Notes under the pieces: model-generated
Database searches by the model: none
The model's input: the letters and a program-made list of their open reading frames with translations, nothing else
Told to the model about the DNA's origin: nothing
Origin: Modicisalibacter sp049808615
GTDB lineage: Bacteria > Pseudomonadota > Gammaproteobacteria > Pseudomonadales > Halomonadaceae
Reading direction: 5' to 3'
DNA: 64,000 bases
Assembly (NCBI RefSeq): GCF_049808615.1
Contig: NZ_JBNCAN010000003.1
Span: 124,001-188,000, forward strand
Part shown: piece by piece, positions 9,336 through 17,921 of the stretch
Layout: each line of letters begins with the position of its first letter
How positions within the stretch are numbered: position 1 is the stretch's first letter
Made by a program: the position numbers and the translations under genes

Positions 9336-10367
9336 CTACCCATCCAGCTTGCCGATATGCAAGAAGAAAGGGTCCACCAGATCTTTTTGTAATAGCACGT
9401 CGCCCCTCCTGATGTCCGATGGGCTATAGCCAAAGGTATCTTTGAAGTTGCGTGAAAAGTGTGCGGTATCGGAAAAGCCACAACGCTCGCCCACCTCGGT
9501 GATACTTTTCTTGGTGAAGTTGAGCAGCCACAGGCCATAGCGCAGGCGCAGATCCCGGGAGAATTTTTGCGGGCTGACGCCGAGCGTCTCACGGAAATGC
9601 CGCTCCAGCGCGCGGCGTGAACACCCCACCCGTTCGGCGAGTTCATCAATGGGAATCAACTCCCCCAAGTGCTGCTCGATCAAGGAAATGGCCTTGCGCA
9701 CCTGACGGTTGTCGACCTTGTTGAGCACCAGCGGATGAGGCTGCGGATGATTACCCTGGCGTGCCTCATCGATCAGCATGATGTGCAGGCTCTTCTTCGC
9801 CCAGGCGCGGCCTAGATGGCGCTCGACCAGGTAAGCGGCCAGATCCGCCGAAGCAATACCGCCGGCGCAGGTCAGGCGATCACCGTCGTCGATGAAGAGT
9901 TGATCCGAGACCGGCGTGATATCGGCAAAGCGCTTGACCAGATCGCCGTGGTGATACCAGCTCACGCAGCAGCGGCGTCGGTGCATCAGCCCCGCCTGAA
10001 TCAGAGCGAAGACCCCGGTGCAGATGCCCACCAGAGGCACGCCGAGCCGGTCCGCCTGCTTGAGATAGTCGATCGTGGCACGATCCACCATCTCCCTGTC
10101 CTTGAGCACCCCGGCGATGACCACGAGATAATCGAAATTCTCGGGAGGCTGATAGGTCTCACAGGGTGAGATCGCCGCCCCGCTGCTCGATAGCGCACTC
10201 TCGCCATCGCTGGTCATGAAGGTCCAATGGCAGCGCAGCTGGCGGCTCATGTCGCCTTCATCCGCCGCCAGACGCAGGCAATCGACGAAGCCGGCGAAGG
10301 GCAACAATGTGAAACGCGGCAGTAATATGAAGCCGACGGATAACCCTTGGATGTTGGCTAGCGCCAC
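9336..10367 (-). CDS. GlxA-family AraC transcriptional regulator (1)
   Basis: The 343 residues have a DJ-1/PfpI-like sensor domain at about 8-190 and a two-part AraC helix-turn-helix region at about 230-325 (RVGCSRRALERHF, then CGFSDTAHFSRNFKDTFGYSPSDIR). The nucleophile-elbow motif GICTG keeps the cysteine, unlike the two other GlxA-type regulators in this window. The subclade differs too: CCVSWYHHGDL replaces the HWE motif of the choline/carnitine group. It sits upstream of the PQQ dehydrogenase pair on the same strand with a 219-base gap, so it may regulate that pair. Effector unknown. Confidence 0.85.
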   Translation of the reverse strand: MALANIQGLSVGFILLPRFTLLPFAGFVDCLRLAADEGDMSRQLRCHWTFMTSDGESALSSSGAAISPCETYQPPENFDYLVVIAGVLKDREMVDRATIDYLKQADRLGVPLVGICTGVFALIQAGLMHRRRCCVSWYHHGDLVKRFADITPVSDQLFIDDGDRLTCAGGIASADLAAYLVERHLGRAWAKKSLHIMLIDEARQGNHPQPHPLVLNKVDNRQVRKAISLIEQHLGELIPIDELAERVGCSRRALERHFRETLGVSPQKFSRDLRLRYGLWLLNFTKKSITEVGERCGFSDTAHFSRNFKDTFGYSPSDIRRGDVLLQKDLVDPFFLHIGKLDG

Positions 10368-10503
10368 GGTTAGATTCCGGTCAATGAGATAAGTATCACG
10401 ATAGCAAATCCTAAGGGCCGAAGGACGATTCTGCGGCCATCAACGATCGCTGATATTATCGGGATGCTGTGTTTCTGTTTACTGTTTCCTTGAGAATCAT
10501 CCC

Positions 10504-11838
10504 ATGCCAATCGATCCTCCTTATCTGGCACTCTACATACTTGCCGCCCTAGTGACGGGCATTCTATTGACCTTTCTGATCCTGCGTAGCAAATGGATTG
10601 TTAGTCAGCAGGCGGCCGAGCATTATCACCAGCGTCTGATGCAGAGTGAGCAGGAGCTTGCCCAGACCCGGGAACGGCTCGACCGCACTTCGCAAGCATT
10701 GCAGGATGAACGGGTAGCCAATACCCGCATGTCGATCACCCTCGAACAGAAACAGCGCCATTTCGATGAGCAGCTTGCCTTTGTCGATACCAGCCGGGAA
10801 CAGCTCAAGGAAGAGTTCGAGAATCTGGCCAACGAGGTGCTCGAGCGCAAGGGCAAAAGCTTCAGCGAATTCTCACAGAGAAATCTGACCCACCTGCTCC
10901 AACCCATGCATGCGGAGATGAAAGGCTTTCGGGAGCGGATCGAGCACCTGCATCACCAGGACACCCGGCAACAGGAAGCGCTGCGCACCGAGCTCAAGAA
11001 TCTGCAAAGCCTCAATCGGGAGATCACCGATCAGGCGCAACGTTTGACCGAAGCGCTTCAGGGGCAGAAGAAGATTCAGGGCAACTGGGGCGAGCTGATG
11101 CTGGAAAACGTGCTGGATGGCTCCGGCCTGCGCCTTGGCACCGACTATAAGCGCGAGGTCAGTTTCAATACCGAGGAGGGTCGGAGGCGACCGGACGCCA
11201 TCGTCTATCTGCCCCAGAACAAGCATCTGATCATCGACGCCAAGACCTCGCTTTCCGCCTACGTGCGCTACGTCAACAGCGACAACGACATCGAACGCAC
11301 CCAGGCCCTGGCGGAACACAGCCGGGCGGTCAGCGATCGCATCAACGAGTTGGCGGACAAGCACTATTACGACCTGCCCGGGCTCAACTCCCCGGAAGTG
11401 GTCATCATGTTCATCCCCGTGGAGTCCGCCTACGTCGAGGCGCTGAAATTCGACGACACCCTTTATCAGCGCGCCATCGAGAACAACGTCCTGGTCACCA
11501 CGCCCACCACGCTGCTAACGAGCCTCAATATCGTGCGCCAGCTCTGGCGCTTCGAGGATCAAAGCAAGCACAGCGCCGAACTCGCCAATCGCGCCGAGCG
11601 CTTCTACAACAAGCTGCGGGTGTTTCTCGAGAGCATGCAGGATGTGGGCAAGCGCCTGGATGGCGCCAAGACGAGCTACGATCAGGCGCTCAATCAGCTG
11701 ACCGGGGGCAAGGGCAACCTGATCAAGCAGGCCAGCGAATTTCGCGAACTCGGCGTGTCGGTCAAGAGGGAGCTGCCAGAGGAAATGGTAGAGAAGGCAC
11801 GGCTAGAGCTGGCGCCATCTTCGTCAGATCCTTCTTAG
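10504..11838 (+). CDS. rmuC: DNA recombination protein RmuC
   Basis: The 444 residues have one N-terminal membrane helix (about 7-26), a long charged coiled coil to about 190, and the conserved RmuC nuclease-like core. The core includes QGNWGELMLENVLDGSGL near 197-215, the IDAKTSL motif near 246, and the block VIMFIPVESAY near 301-311. RmuC proteins limit inversions at short repeats and resemble restriction endonuclease folds (family knowledge). The gene stands alone, transcribed rightwards between two AraC regulators, and no terminator is visible before the next gene. Confidence 0.93.
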   Translation: MPIDPPYLALYILAALVTGILLTFLILRSKWIVSQQAAEHYHQRLMQSEQELAQTRERLDRTSQALQDERVANTRMSITLEQKQRHFDEQLAFVDTSREQLKEEFENLANEVLERKGKSFSEFSQRNLTHLLQPMHAEMKGFRERIEHLHHQDTRQQEALRTELKNLQSLNREITDQAQRLTEALQGQKKIQGNWGELMLENVLDGSGLRLGTDYKREVSFNTEEGRRRPDAIVYLPQNKHLIIDAKTSLSAYVRYVNSDNDIERTQALAEHSRAVSDRINELADKHYYDLPGLNSPEVVIMFIPVESAYVEALKFDDTLYQRAIENNVLVTTPTTLLTSLNIVRQLWRFEDQSKHSAELANRAERFYNKLRVFLESMQDVGKRLDGAKTSYDQALNQLTGGKGNLIKQASEFRELGVSVKRELPEEMVEKARLELAPSSSDPS

Positions 11839-11891
11839 TTTAGGATAGGGGATAGTGTCGTTTACATCATTGATTACCACGAGACACCTCC

Positions 11892-12857
11892 ATGCGCCTG
11901 GACTATCAAGGGCCCTGGCCCGAGCCCATTGGATTCTTGCTGTTACCCCGCTTTTCGATGATGGCGTTCTTTTCCGCCGTGGAACCACTGCGCATCGCCA
12001 ACCGCATCGCCACACGAGAGCTTTTTTGCTGGCATGTGATCAGCCAGGATGGTCAGCCCATCAGCGCCAGCAATGGCATGACCCTGCTTGCAGATACGTC
12101 CTTGGACTCGGCGCCGGCGCTTGCCAGCCTGGCGGTCGTTGCCAGCTTCGAGCCGGAGGCAACGCTTTCCCGACACTTGAGGCGCTGGCTCAACCAACTG
12201 GCGCAACGCGGCTGCGTACTGGGTGGTATCGATACCGGCAGCTTCATCCTGGCCCGGGCAGGATTGCTTGAAGGGCAGCGGGTGACGATGCACTGGGAAA
12301 GCCTGCCGACCTTTCGCGAGCGCTTTCCCGAGATCGATGCCACCGAATCGTTGTACGAAGTGAGTGCCGAGCGCTTCTCCTGTGCCGGGGGCGCCGCCGC
12401 CATGGACATGGCACTGGCGATGATCGCGCGTCGGCACGGCGAGGAGCTGGCCACCGCGGTCTCGGAACAACTGATTCATGCCCGCATGCGCACCCAACAC
12501 GATCACCAGCGCTTGGACCTGACCCGTCGGCTGGGAACCCATCGCCACGCCCTGGTCGAGGCGGTGGCGTTGATGGAACAGCATATCGAAACGCCGTTGT
12601 CCGTTAGCGACATCGCCGGGAAGGTGGGTATCTCGCTGCGTCAACTGCAACGGCTGTTCGAGCAGGTGCTGACCGCAAGCCCTCGTGATCACTATCTTGC
12701 GCTGCGTCTCGCTCGCGGGCGCCAGCTTCTCAAGGAGACCGATCACGACATCCTCAGTATCAGTCTGGCCTGCGGCTTTACCTCGCCGTCGAGCTTTTCT
12801 CGGGCCTATAAAGGACGCTATGGCACCAGCCCTCGAGACGACCGAGTCATCGACTGA
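11892..12857 (+). CDS. GlxA-family AraC regulator (2), carnitine/choline clade
   Basis: The 321 residues combine a DJ-1/PfpI-like sensor (about 10-190) with an AraC DNA-binding domain (about 215-315, ending SFSRAYKGRYGTSPRDDR). The elbow reads GIDTG with Asp instead of Cys, and VTMHWESLPTF follows. Both features mark the clade of choline, carnitine and glycine-betaine regulators (GbdR, CdhR). It lies 114 bases upstream of the gamma-butyrobetaine hydroxylase gene on the same strand, so control of that gene by a quaternary amine is likely. The gap between them has a degenerate GTCGT-rich stretch that could be its operator. Confidence 0.85.
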   Translation: MRLDYQGPWPEPIGFLLLPRFSMMAFFSAVEPLRIANRIATRELFCWHVISQDGQPISASNGMTLLADTSLDSAPALASLAVVASFEPEATLSRHLRRWLNQLAQRGCVLGGIDTGSFILARAGLLEGQRVTMHWESLPTFRERFPEIDATESLYEVSAERFSCAGGAAAMDMALAMIARRHGEELATAVSEQLIHARMRTQHDHQRLDLTRRLGTHRHALVEAVALMEQHIETPLSVSDIAGKVGISLRQLQRLFEQVLTASPRDHYLALRLARGRQLLKETDHDILSISLACGFTSPSSFSRAYKGRYGTSPRDDRVID

Positions 12858-12971
12858 AACTCCCTGCACTGATCTCATGACATGACGACTCATGCCAAAA
12901 AGCTGTCGTGTTGTGTCGTATTGATAAGGCCCTGGACAGGCATGCTGATATCAAACGTCATCAAGGTAGCC

Positions 12972-14246
12972 ATGACCATGAACAGAGCAGAGACCGATTC
13001 TCGCCTACCCCTCACCCCGGATTACGACGCCTGGCCCATCGAGGTACTGCCTGCCCGGGTCAGCCACGATGCACGTGTGCTCGAGCTGCACTGGCAGGAC
13101 GGCCTCGTCAGCCGCTATCACAGCGTCTGGCTGCGGGAGAATGCCGCCGACGACAGCACCGTCAATCCGGCCACTCGGGAACGCATTCTTGATCTCTCGA
13201 CCCTGGGCGACTGGCCGACCATCAGCGAGGCGGCGCTGGACGATCAAGGCGCCTTGAGCGTCACCTTTGCACCCGAGAATCGTACCCTTCGCTTTCACCC
13301 GGGCTGGCTGCGCGCGAATGACTACTCCAATCTCGAGCAGCCGGACGCCCCCCTGGTGCCGGTGACCACTTGGACCGGTGAGGAATTGGCGGAGCCCATC
13401 AGCCTGGATGCCAGCGGGTGGCTCACCCATACCGAAGACGATCCGAGGTTCGAGGCGCTGCTGGAAGAGGCTCTGCAGGCGGTGCTCGGCCACGGCCTGG
13501 TACGGTTGCGCAATCTACCTACCGAGCCCGGCACCCTGGCGCGCATCGCCGAGCGCATCGGGCCCATGCGCGATACCAACTTCGGCACCCTGTTCGACGT
13601 CAAGGCCAAGCCGGACCCGGACTCCAACGCCTACACGTCCATTGCCTTGCCCTTTCATGTGGACCTGCCCACCCGGGAATATCAGCCGGGGCTGCAGTTC
13701 TTGCACTGCCTGGAGAACAGCGTCGAGGGCGGCCAGGCGGTGATGGCGGACGGCTTCGCCATCGCCGAGGCACTGCGCGAGGAGCATCCCCAGGCCTTTA
13801 CCACCCTGACTCGCGTTCACTGGTGTTACGCCAATACCGCCAAGGTGACGGACTATGTCTGGTTCGACCCCATGATCAAGCTCGACGACCAGGGCCGCTT
13901 GGTCGAGGTGCGCATCGCCGACTTCCTGCGCGGCCCGCTGATGGCGCCTTTTGAGGATATCGAACCGGCCTATGACGCCCTGATGCAGCTGCAGCGTTTA
14001 TTGAAGGAGCCGCGTTTCGCCCAGCGCTTCACCTACCTGCCCGGCGATCTGGTGATCTTCGACAACCGTCGCCTGCTGCATGCCCGGGATGCGTTTGAGG
14101 GCAGCTCAGGCCATCGCTGGCTGCAGGGCTGCTACATGGAACGCGACGAGATTCGCTCCCGGCTGCGCATGCTGTGGCGCAGCGAGCGTCGGCGTCGGGT
14201 CGCGGCGCTCGATCAGTCGCGGCGGGAGGTGGCCGTTGAGAGGTGA
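12972..14246 (+). CDS. Gamma-butyrobetaine hydroxylase-like 2-oxoglutarate/Fe(II) dioxygenase
   Basis: Expected to hydroxylate gamma-butyrobetaine to L-carnitine using 2-oxoglutarate and O2. The 424 residues have a GBBH-like N-terminal domain and a TauD-type fold. Iron ligands are His and Asp of FHVDLP, with a distal His in RRLLHARDAF; a following Arg binds 2-oxoglutarate. The stretch LPTREYQPGLQFLHCL and the later RIADFLRGP resemble bacterial gamma-butyrobetaine hydroxylases more than TmpA. The N-terminal domain lacks the usual zinc cysteines: WLRENAADDSTV stands where CxxC motifs occur in zinc-bearing members. Start taken at ATG 12972; 12978 or an upstream ATG at 12882 are also possible. 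Confidence 0.82.
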   Translation: MTMNRAETDSRLPLTPDYDAWPIEVLPARVSHDARVLELHWQDGLVSRYHSVWLRENAADDSTVNPATRERILDLSTLGDWPTISEAALDDQGALSVTFAPENRTLRFHPGWLRANDYSNLEQPDAPLVPVTTWTGEELAEPISLDASGWLTHTEDDPRFEALLEEALQAVLGHGLVRLRNLPTEPGTLARIAERIGPMRDTNFGTLFDVKAKPDPDSNAYTSIALPFHVDLPTREYQPGLQFLHCLENSVEGGQAVMADGFAIAEALREEHPQAFTTLTRVHWCYANTAKVTDYVWFDPMIKLDDQGRLVEVRIADFLRGPLMAPFEDIEPAYDALMQLQRLLKEPRFAQRFTYLPGDLVIFDNRRLLHARDAFEGSSGHRWLQGCYMERDEIRSRLRMLWRSERRRRVAALDQSRREVAVER

Positions 14247-14326
14247 GGGTAAGGCCGCCAGCATAGTGACGGCCTGTAGTCGCACCCTGCCCGGGCATCT
14301 ATCGTTGACCACAAAACCATGCCCTC

Positions 14327-14578
14327 ATGCTTGTAGGCGTCTTTATTGGTGTGTACCTTTATACACACACGGAATGGGTAACAAGGAAGCGATACAGCAG
14401 TCGGGAGTTGATCAAGATGCTAAAGGCTGACGGCTGGGAACAGGTCGCGGTTGCCGGCTCGCATCATCAGTTCAAGCATCCTGACAAACCCGGTCGCGTC
14501 ACCATTCCCCACCCCAGCAAAGATCTGACCACACCAACGATTCGCAGTATCTTTCGTCAAGCCGGCTGGCAGCAATAG
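14327..14578 (+). CDS. hicA: HicA-type mRNA interferase toxin (start uncertain)
   Basis: Small double-stranded-RNA-binding-like toxin. The core SSRELIKMLKADGW, then GSHHQFKHPDKPGRVTIPHP with the catalytic His in GSHHQF, and the end TIRSIFRQAGW are textbook HicA. The start is a problem. The normal start should fall just before SSRELIK, but that codon is TAC. The only in-frame ATGs are at 14327, upstream of an operator-like repeat, and at 14417 inside the core, which does have GGGAG nine bases before it. Either a non-standard start is used or the start codon has been lost by mutation. hicB follows ten bases after the stop. Confidence 0.8.
   Translation: MLVGVFIGVYLYTHTEWVTRKRYSSRELIKMLKADGWEQVAVAGSHHQFKHPDKPGRVTIPHPSKDLTTPTIRSIFRQAGWQQ
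14349..14368. promoter_or_regulatory. Operator-like inverted repeat of hicAB
   Basis: GTGTGTA and TACACAC flank a 6-base spacer. A palindrome just before hicA is where the HicB antitoxin usually binds to repress its own operon, so this is the likely operator. It overlaps the reading frame if the ATG at 14327 is used, which argues for a later start. Confidence 0.5.
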
Positions 14579-14587
14579 GAGGATCTC

Positions 14588-14986
14588 ATGGCGCACTACG
14601 TCGCTCTGCTGCATCGTGAAGAGGATGCCTATGGCGTTCTCTTTCCCGACTTTCCCGGCTGTGTCAGCGCCGGTGACAGCTACGAAGACGCCCTTCGCAT
14701 GGGTGCCGAAGCGCTGGCCTTTCACGTAGCCGGCATGCAAGAAGACGGTGAGCCGGTTCTTGCGCCACGCAGCCTGGAGCAGATCAAGGCCGCCGATGAC
14801 GACTGGATCGAATGGGACGACGCCCTGGTCATCCTGGTGCCGCTGCTGCCCCCGCCGGAAATCTCCGAACGCGTCAACGTTACCTTGCCCAAGCGCTTGC
14901 TGGTCCAGATTGATGCCGTCTCGCGCAATCGCTCCGGCTTTCTCGCTCAGGCGGCCGCCGAGGCGCTGCGCCAGCAGAGTTCGTGA
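14588..14986 (+). CDS. hicB: HicB-type antitoxin
   Basis: The 132 residues show the partly degraded RNase H-like HicB fold: MAHYVALLHREEDAYGVLFP, DFPGCVSAGDSYEDALRMGAEAL, then a C-terminal ribbon-helix-helix-like stretch (VNVTLPKRLLVQIDAVS, NRSGFLAQAAAEAL) for DNA binding. It neutralises HicA and autorepresses. AGGAGG precedes the ATG. The pair lies between the carnitine-type hydroxylase and a regulator on the opposite strand. Confidence 0.93.
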   Translation: MAHYVALLHREEDAYGVLFPDFPGCVSAGDSYEDALRMGAEALAFHVAGMQEDGEPVLAPRSLEQIKAADDDWIEWDDALVILVPLLPPPEISERVNVTLPKRLLVQIDAVSRNRSGFLAQAAAEALRQQSS

Positions 14987-15057
14987 ATAGCCGCACGTTT
15001 GGCCTCTCGCACCAACAAGGCGCTTATGTCGGCTCAGCCGATGCCCCGCGCCGCGCT

Positions 15058-16071
15058 TTATCCCAACCCTCGCTCTGCGGTCATGCTGGGCCGCTCGCCG
15101 AAGCGCGCCTGATAGGTCCGGGAAAAATGCGCCAAGTGGGTAAAGCCCGTGGCCAATGCCGCCTCGGTGACTTGGCAGCGGCTGTCGGTGAGGATGCGTC
15201 GAGCCTGGTCCAGGCGCATTCCCAAATAGCACTGCTTGGGGGTCTCGCCGAAGTGTGTCTGGAACTGGCGGACCAACTGACGCTGAGACTGCCCCACCAG
15301 CCGGCAGATTTCGGGTATCGATAACACCTGGCCTAGATGTGCTTCCATGATGGCCAGAGCGTTGGCCACCGTACGTGGCAAATGCTTCAATTGCCGCCTG
15401 AACTGATGTTCACGTAATTCGCCTTCAGACAAGCGCTGGTGAACCAACTGACGACTGACCGCCTCCGCCAGCGCCGGCCCGTAACCCAGCTCGATCCATT
15501 GCAGCATCATGTCGATGCCGGTCGCCCCACCGGAGCCGGTCAGGCTCTGCTCAGTAAATTCGAAGCGTGAACGGCTGACCGCAAGATGCGGAAACTCCTC
15601 CTGGAACGCCGGGATACTCTCCCAATGCAGGGACACCGGCTGATGCTCGAGTACTCCGGCCCGAGCCAGGATGAAGGGTGCCGTATCCAGGCCCCCGACC
15701 TTGCCGCCGAACGCCGCAACCTGACGCAACATGGCGCGATCGCCGGCAGTCACCGTGGCCTCGGCTTCATAGGACGAGATCGCCATCAGCAGCTCGCATT
15801 CCTTGAGCTCTTCGAGCCGGCCATCCACATCGGTACGCACGCCGTTGCTGGCCACCACCGGGTCCCCGGTGCTCGACAACAAACGCCAGGCAAACAGCGC
15901 TCGGCCAAAACGATTGGCGACGCGCAGCGGCTCCAGCAGGCACACAAGCGACAGCATCGAGAACTTGGGCAGCAGCCAGACATCAATGGTGTGCTCGGCC
16001 TCTTCAGGCCGCAGTACTGGTGGAAGATCCGGACGCGGATAGGGCCAGATTGTCGTGGAAAACTCACTCAT
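15058..16071 (-). CDS. GlxA-family AraC regulator (3), divergent from tmpA
   Basis: The 337 residues have a DJ-1/PfpI-like sensor domain (elbow GLDTA, Cys replaced by Asp; VSLHWESIPAF as in choline/carnitine regulators) and an AraC DNA-binding domain near the C-terminus (ICRLVGQSQRQLVRQF; GFTHLAHFSRTYQARFGERPS). It is transcribed away from the tmpA operon with an intergenic region of about 140 bases, the usual arrangement for a local activator. Likely ligand: glycine betaine or another trimethylammonium compound (inference). An ATG twelve codons further upstream (16107) is an alternative start; neither has a strong ribosome site. Confidence 0.85.
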   Translation of the reverse strand: MSEFSTTIWPYPRPDLPPVLRPEEAEHTIDVWLLPKFSMLSLVCLLEPLRVANRFGRALFAWRLLSSTGDPVVASNGVRTDVDGRLEELKECELLMAISSYEAEATVTAGDRAMLRQVAAFGGKVGGLDTAPFILARAGVLEHQPVSLHWESIPAFQEEFPHLAVSRSRFEFTEQSLTGSGGATGIDMMLQWIELGYGPALAEAVSRQLVHQRLSEGELREHQFRRQLKHLPRTVANALAIMEAHLGQVLSIPEICRLVGQSQRQLVRQFQTHFGETPKQCYLGMRLDQARRILTDSRCQVTEAALATGFTHLAHFSRTYQARFGERPSMTAERGLG

Positions 16072-16209
16072 GGCAATTAACTGCAAGTATATGGCCAAAA
16101 AAATCAAACTCGATCGTGATTATGGCACTAAGTTAAGACCAATGTCGTCATGTCGCAGGTAATCGGCGTCATGAATCCATCTTCGACTACTCGTGAGGAA
16201 TCGCGAATC

Positions 16210-17331
16210 ATGCACACTGCGGAAATCACGCTGGATGCCCAAGGCCGCCGTCTGATCCTGCGCGATCAAGACCGGGAGCGCTGCTTTGCCGCCTTATGGC
16301 TGCGCGAGCGCGCCCCGGATACCGATACCCTGGATGCCCAGACCGGTCAGCGTCTGATCGAGGCCGCTCAGCTTCCTCTCGATCTGACCATCGAGGACGC
16401 CAAGGTCGACGGCGAAACGCTTAGCTTGCAGTTCAGTGATACGCATTGCACGACCTTTCCTTTAGCTTCGCTACTTGAAGCCAGCGCAGCCAGCCGGAGC
16501 GACACCCCGGATGATTTGATTCTCTGGGATGCCAGCCTGGACACGCTGCCCGAGGCGAACTTCGCGGCAGCATTGGAAAGCGATGCCCGGCTGCTGGACA
16601 TGCTGGATGCACTGCGCCGTTACGGGTTCGTGCGGGTGCGCGGTGTGCCCGCCGAGGAAGACGGCATGCAGGCGCTGATCGACCGCATCGGTCCGCTGCG
16701 GCGCACCAACTGGGGCGGTATCGCCGACGTCAAGTCCGTGTCACAGGCCTATGACCTGACCATGACCCAACGTGGTTTGGAACCGCATACCGACAATCCC
16801 TACCGCGACCCCATTCCTGGCTACATCTGGCTGCATTGCCTGACCAATGCTGCCGAGGGCGGTGATAGTACTCTGGTGGATGGCTTCATGGCCGCACGGC
16901 GGCTACGAGAAGCGTCACCCAAGGACTACGAGTGCCTGACTCAGCTCGCCACCGAGTTCCTGTATACCGACGACACCACTCATCTGGAAAGCGAAGGGCC
17001 GCTGATCGAACTCGACAGCCTGGGCAAGCTACGCCGGGTGCGTTTTTCCAACCGCACCGAGCGGGTGCCCGCCCACGATCCGGAAGTGCTGGAGCGTTAC
17101 TACGCCGCTCGGCAGCATTTTTACGAGCTGATCACCTCGGATGAATTGACCGTGCAACTCAAGCTCGACCCCGGCGAGATGCTGATCATGGACAACTACC
17201 GCTTGTTCCATGGACGCACTGCCTTTCAATTGGAAGGCGGCATACGCCATATGCGCCAGGGCTACGTGGACCGGGACAGCACCGCCAGCCGTCGCCGGGT
17301 GCTGCAAACAAGAATGGAGGCCGTGCAATGA
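16210..17331 (+). CDS. tmpA: TmpA-like 2-oxoglutarate dioxygenase (trimethylaminoethylphosphonate hydroxylase)
   Basis: Member of the gamma-butyrobetaine hydroxylase family. Paired with the HD-domain gene that overlaps it, it fits TmpA, which hydroxylates 2-(trimethylammonio)ethylphosphonate at C1. About 373 residues: GBBH-like N-terminal domain, iron ligands in EPHTDNPYRDPIPGY, distal His in RLFHGRTAF. HTDNPYRDP differs from the HxDLP of the hydroxylase at 12972. As in that protein, the N-terminal domain lacks zinc cysteines. Start taken at ATG 16210 (GAGGA upstream); 16171 and 16150 are in frame. The last four bases overlap the next gene (ATGA). A gamma-butyrobetaine substrate is the main alternative. 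Confidence 0.65.
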   Translation: MHTAEITLDAQGRRLILRDQDRERCFAALWLRERAPDTDTLDAQTGQRLIEAAQLPLDLTIEDAKVDGETLSLQFSDTHCTTFPLASLLEASAASRSDTPDDLILWDASLDTLPEANFAAALESDARLLDMLDALRRYGFVRVRGVPAEEDGMQALIDRIGPLRRTNWGGIADVKSVSQAYDLTMTQRGLEPHTDNPYRDPIPGYIWLHCLTNAAEGGDSTLVDGFMAARRLREASPKDYECLTQLATEFLYTDDTTHLESEGPLIELDSLGKLRRVRFSNRTERVPAHDPEVLERYYAARQHFYELITSDELTVQLKLDPGEMLIMDNYRLFHGRTAFQLEGGIRHMRQGYVDRDSTASRRRVLQTRMEAVQ

Positions 17332-17921
17332 ACCAAGCAACCTTCAAGCGTTTCGACGAAAGCCGCGCCGAGGACTGGCAAATCATCGATGCGCACTTCC
17401 AGGCGTATCAGAACGACGCCAGCCGCCGCGTGCTCGAACACCTGCTGCATCTCAAGGGCGATAACCACGGCTACCCGGTGGATCGTTTCGAACACAGTCT
17501 GCAGACCGCCACTCGGGCGCTGCGCGCCGGCGCCGACGAAGAAACCGTGGTCTGCGCCCTGCTGCATGACATCGGCGACGACCTTGCTCCGGCCAATCAC
17601 GCCGAGATCGCCGCGGCGATTCTCGAGCCCTTTATCGACCCGCTCAACACCTGGATGATTCGCCACCACGAGCTGTTCCAGGGCTATCATTATCGCCATT
17701 TCTATGGCCTCGACCCCGAGGCTCGAGAGCAGTTCCGCGATCATCCGGCCTATGCCCGCACCGTGCGTTTCTGCGATGAATGGGATCAGCGCTCCTTCGA
17801 CCCGGACTACGACACTCTACCGCTTGAGTACTTCATCCCCATGGTGGAGCGCATCATGAGCCGCGCCCCTTTCGGCAGCGAGCAAACGCCTGATGTCTCA
17901 CCGGCGGGGGAGAGTGCATGA
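17328..17921 (+). CDS. tmpB: TmpB-like HD-domain mixed-valent diiron oxygenase
   Basis: Small HD-domain protein of 197 residues. In the TmpAB pathway this partner cleaves the C-P bond of the hydroxylated phosphonate with O2, giving glycine betaine and phosphate. Visible metal-ligand candidates are His56, His80-Asp81 (LLHDIGD), His91, His113 or 114, and Asp150 or 153; the 24-residue step from His56 to His80 equals that in PhnZ as I remember it. The Tyr/Glu pair of PhnZ before the first His is not present (YPVDRFEH instead), so this is not PhnZ itself. It overlaps tmpA and aruI by four bases each. Function is assigned by family and by pairing with tmpA. Confidence 0.65.
   Translation: MNQATFKRFDESRAEDWQIIDAHFQAYQNDASRRVLEHLLHLKGDNHGYPVDRFEHSLQTATRALRAGADEETVVCALLHDIGDDLAPANHAEIAAAILEPFIDPLNTWMIRHHELFQGYHYRHFYGLDPEAREQFRDHPAYARTVRFCDEWDQRSFDPDYDTLPLEYFIPMVERIMSRAPFGSEQTPDVSPAGESA

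Noticed and set aside
16210..17921. PhnY/PhnZ (2-aminoethylphosphonate oxidation) instead of TmpA/TmpB
   Set aside because: The dioxygenase belongs to the butyrobetaine-hydroxylase group, and the HD protein lacks the Tyr/Glu pair before the first His that I expect in PhnZ.
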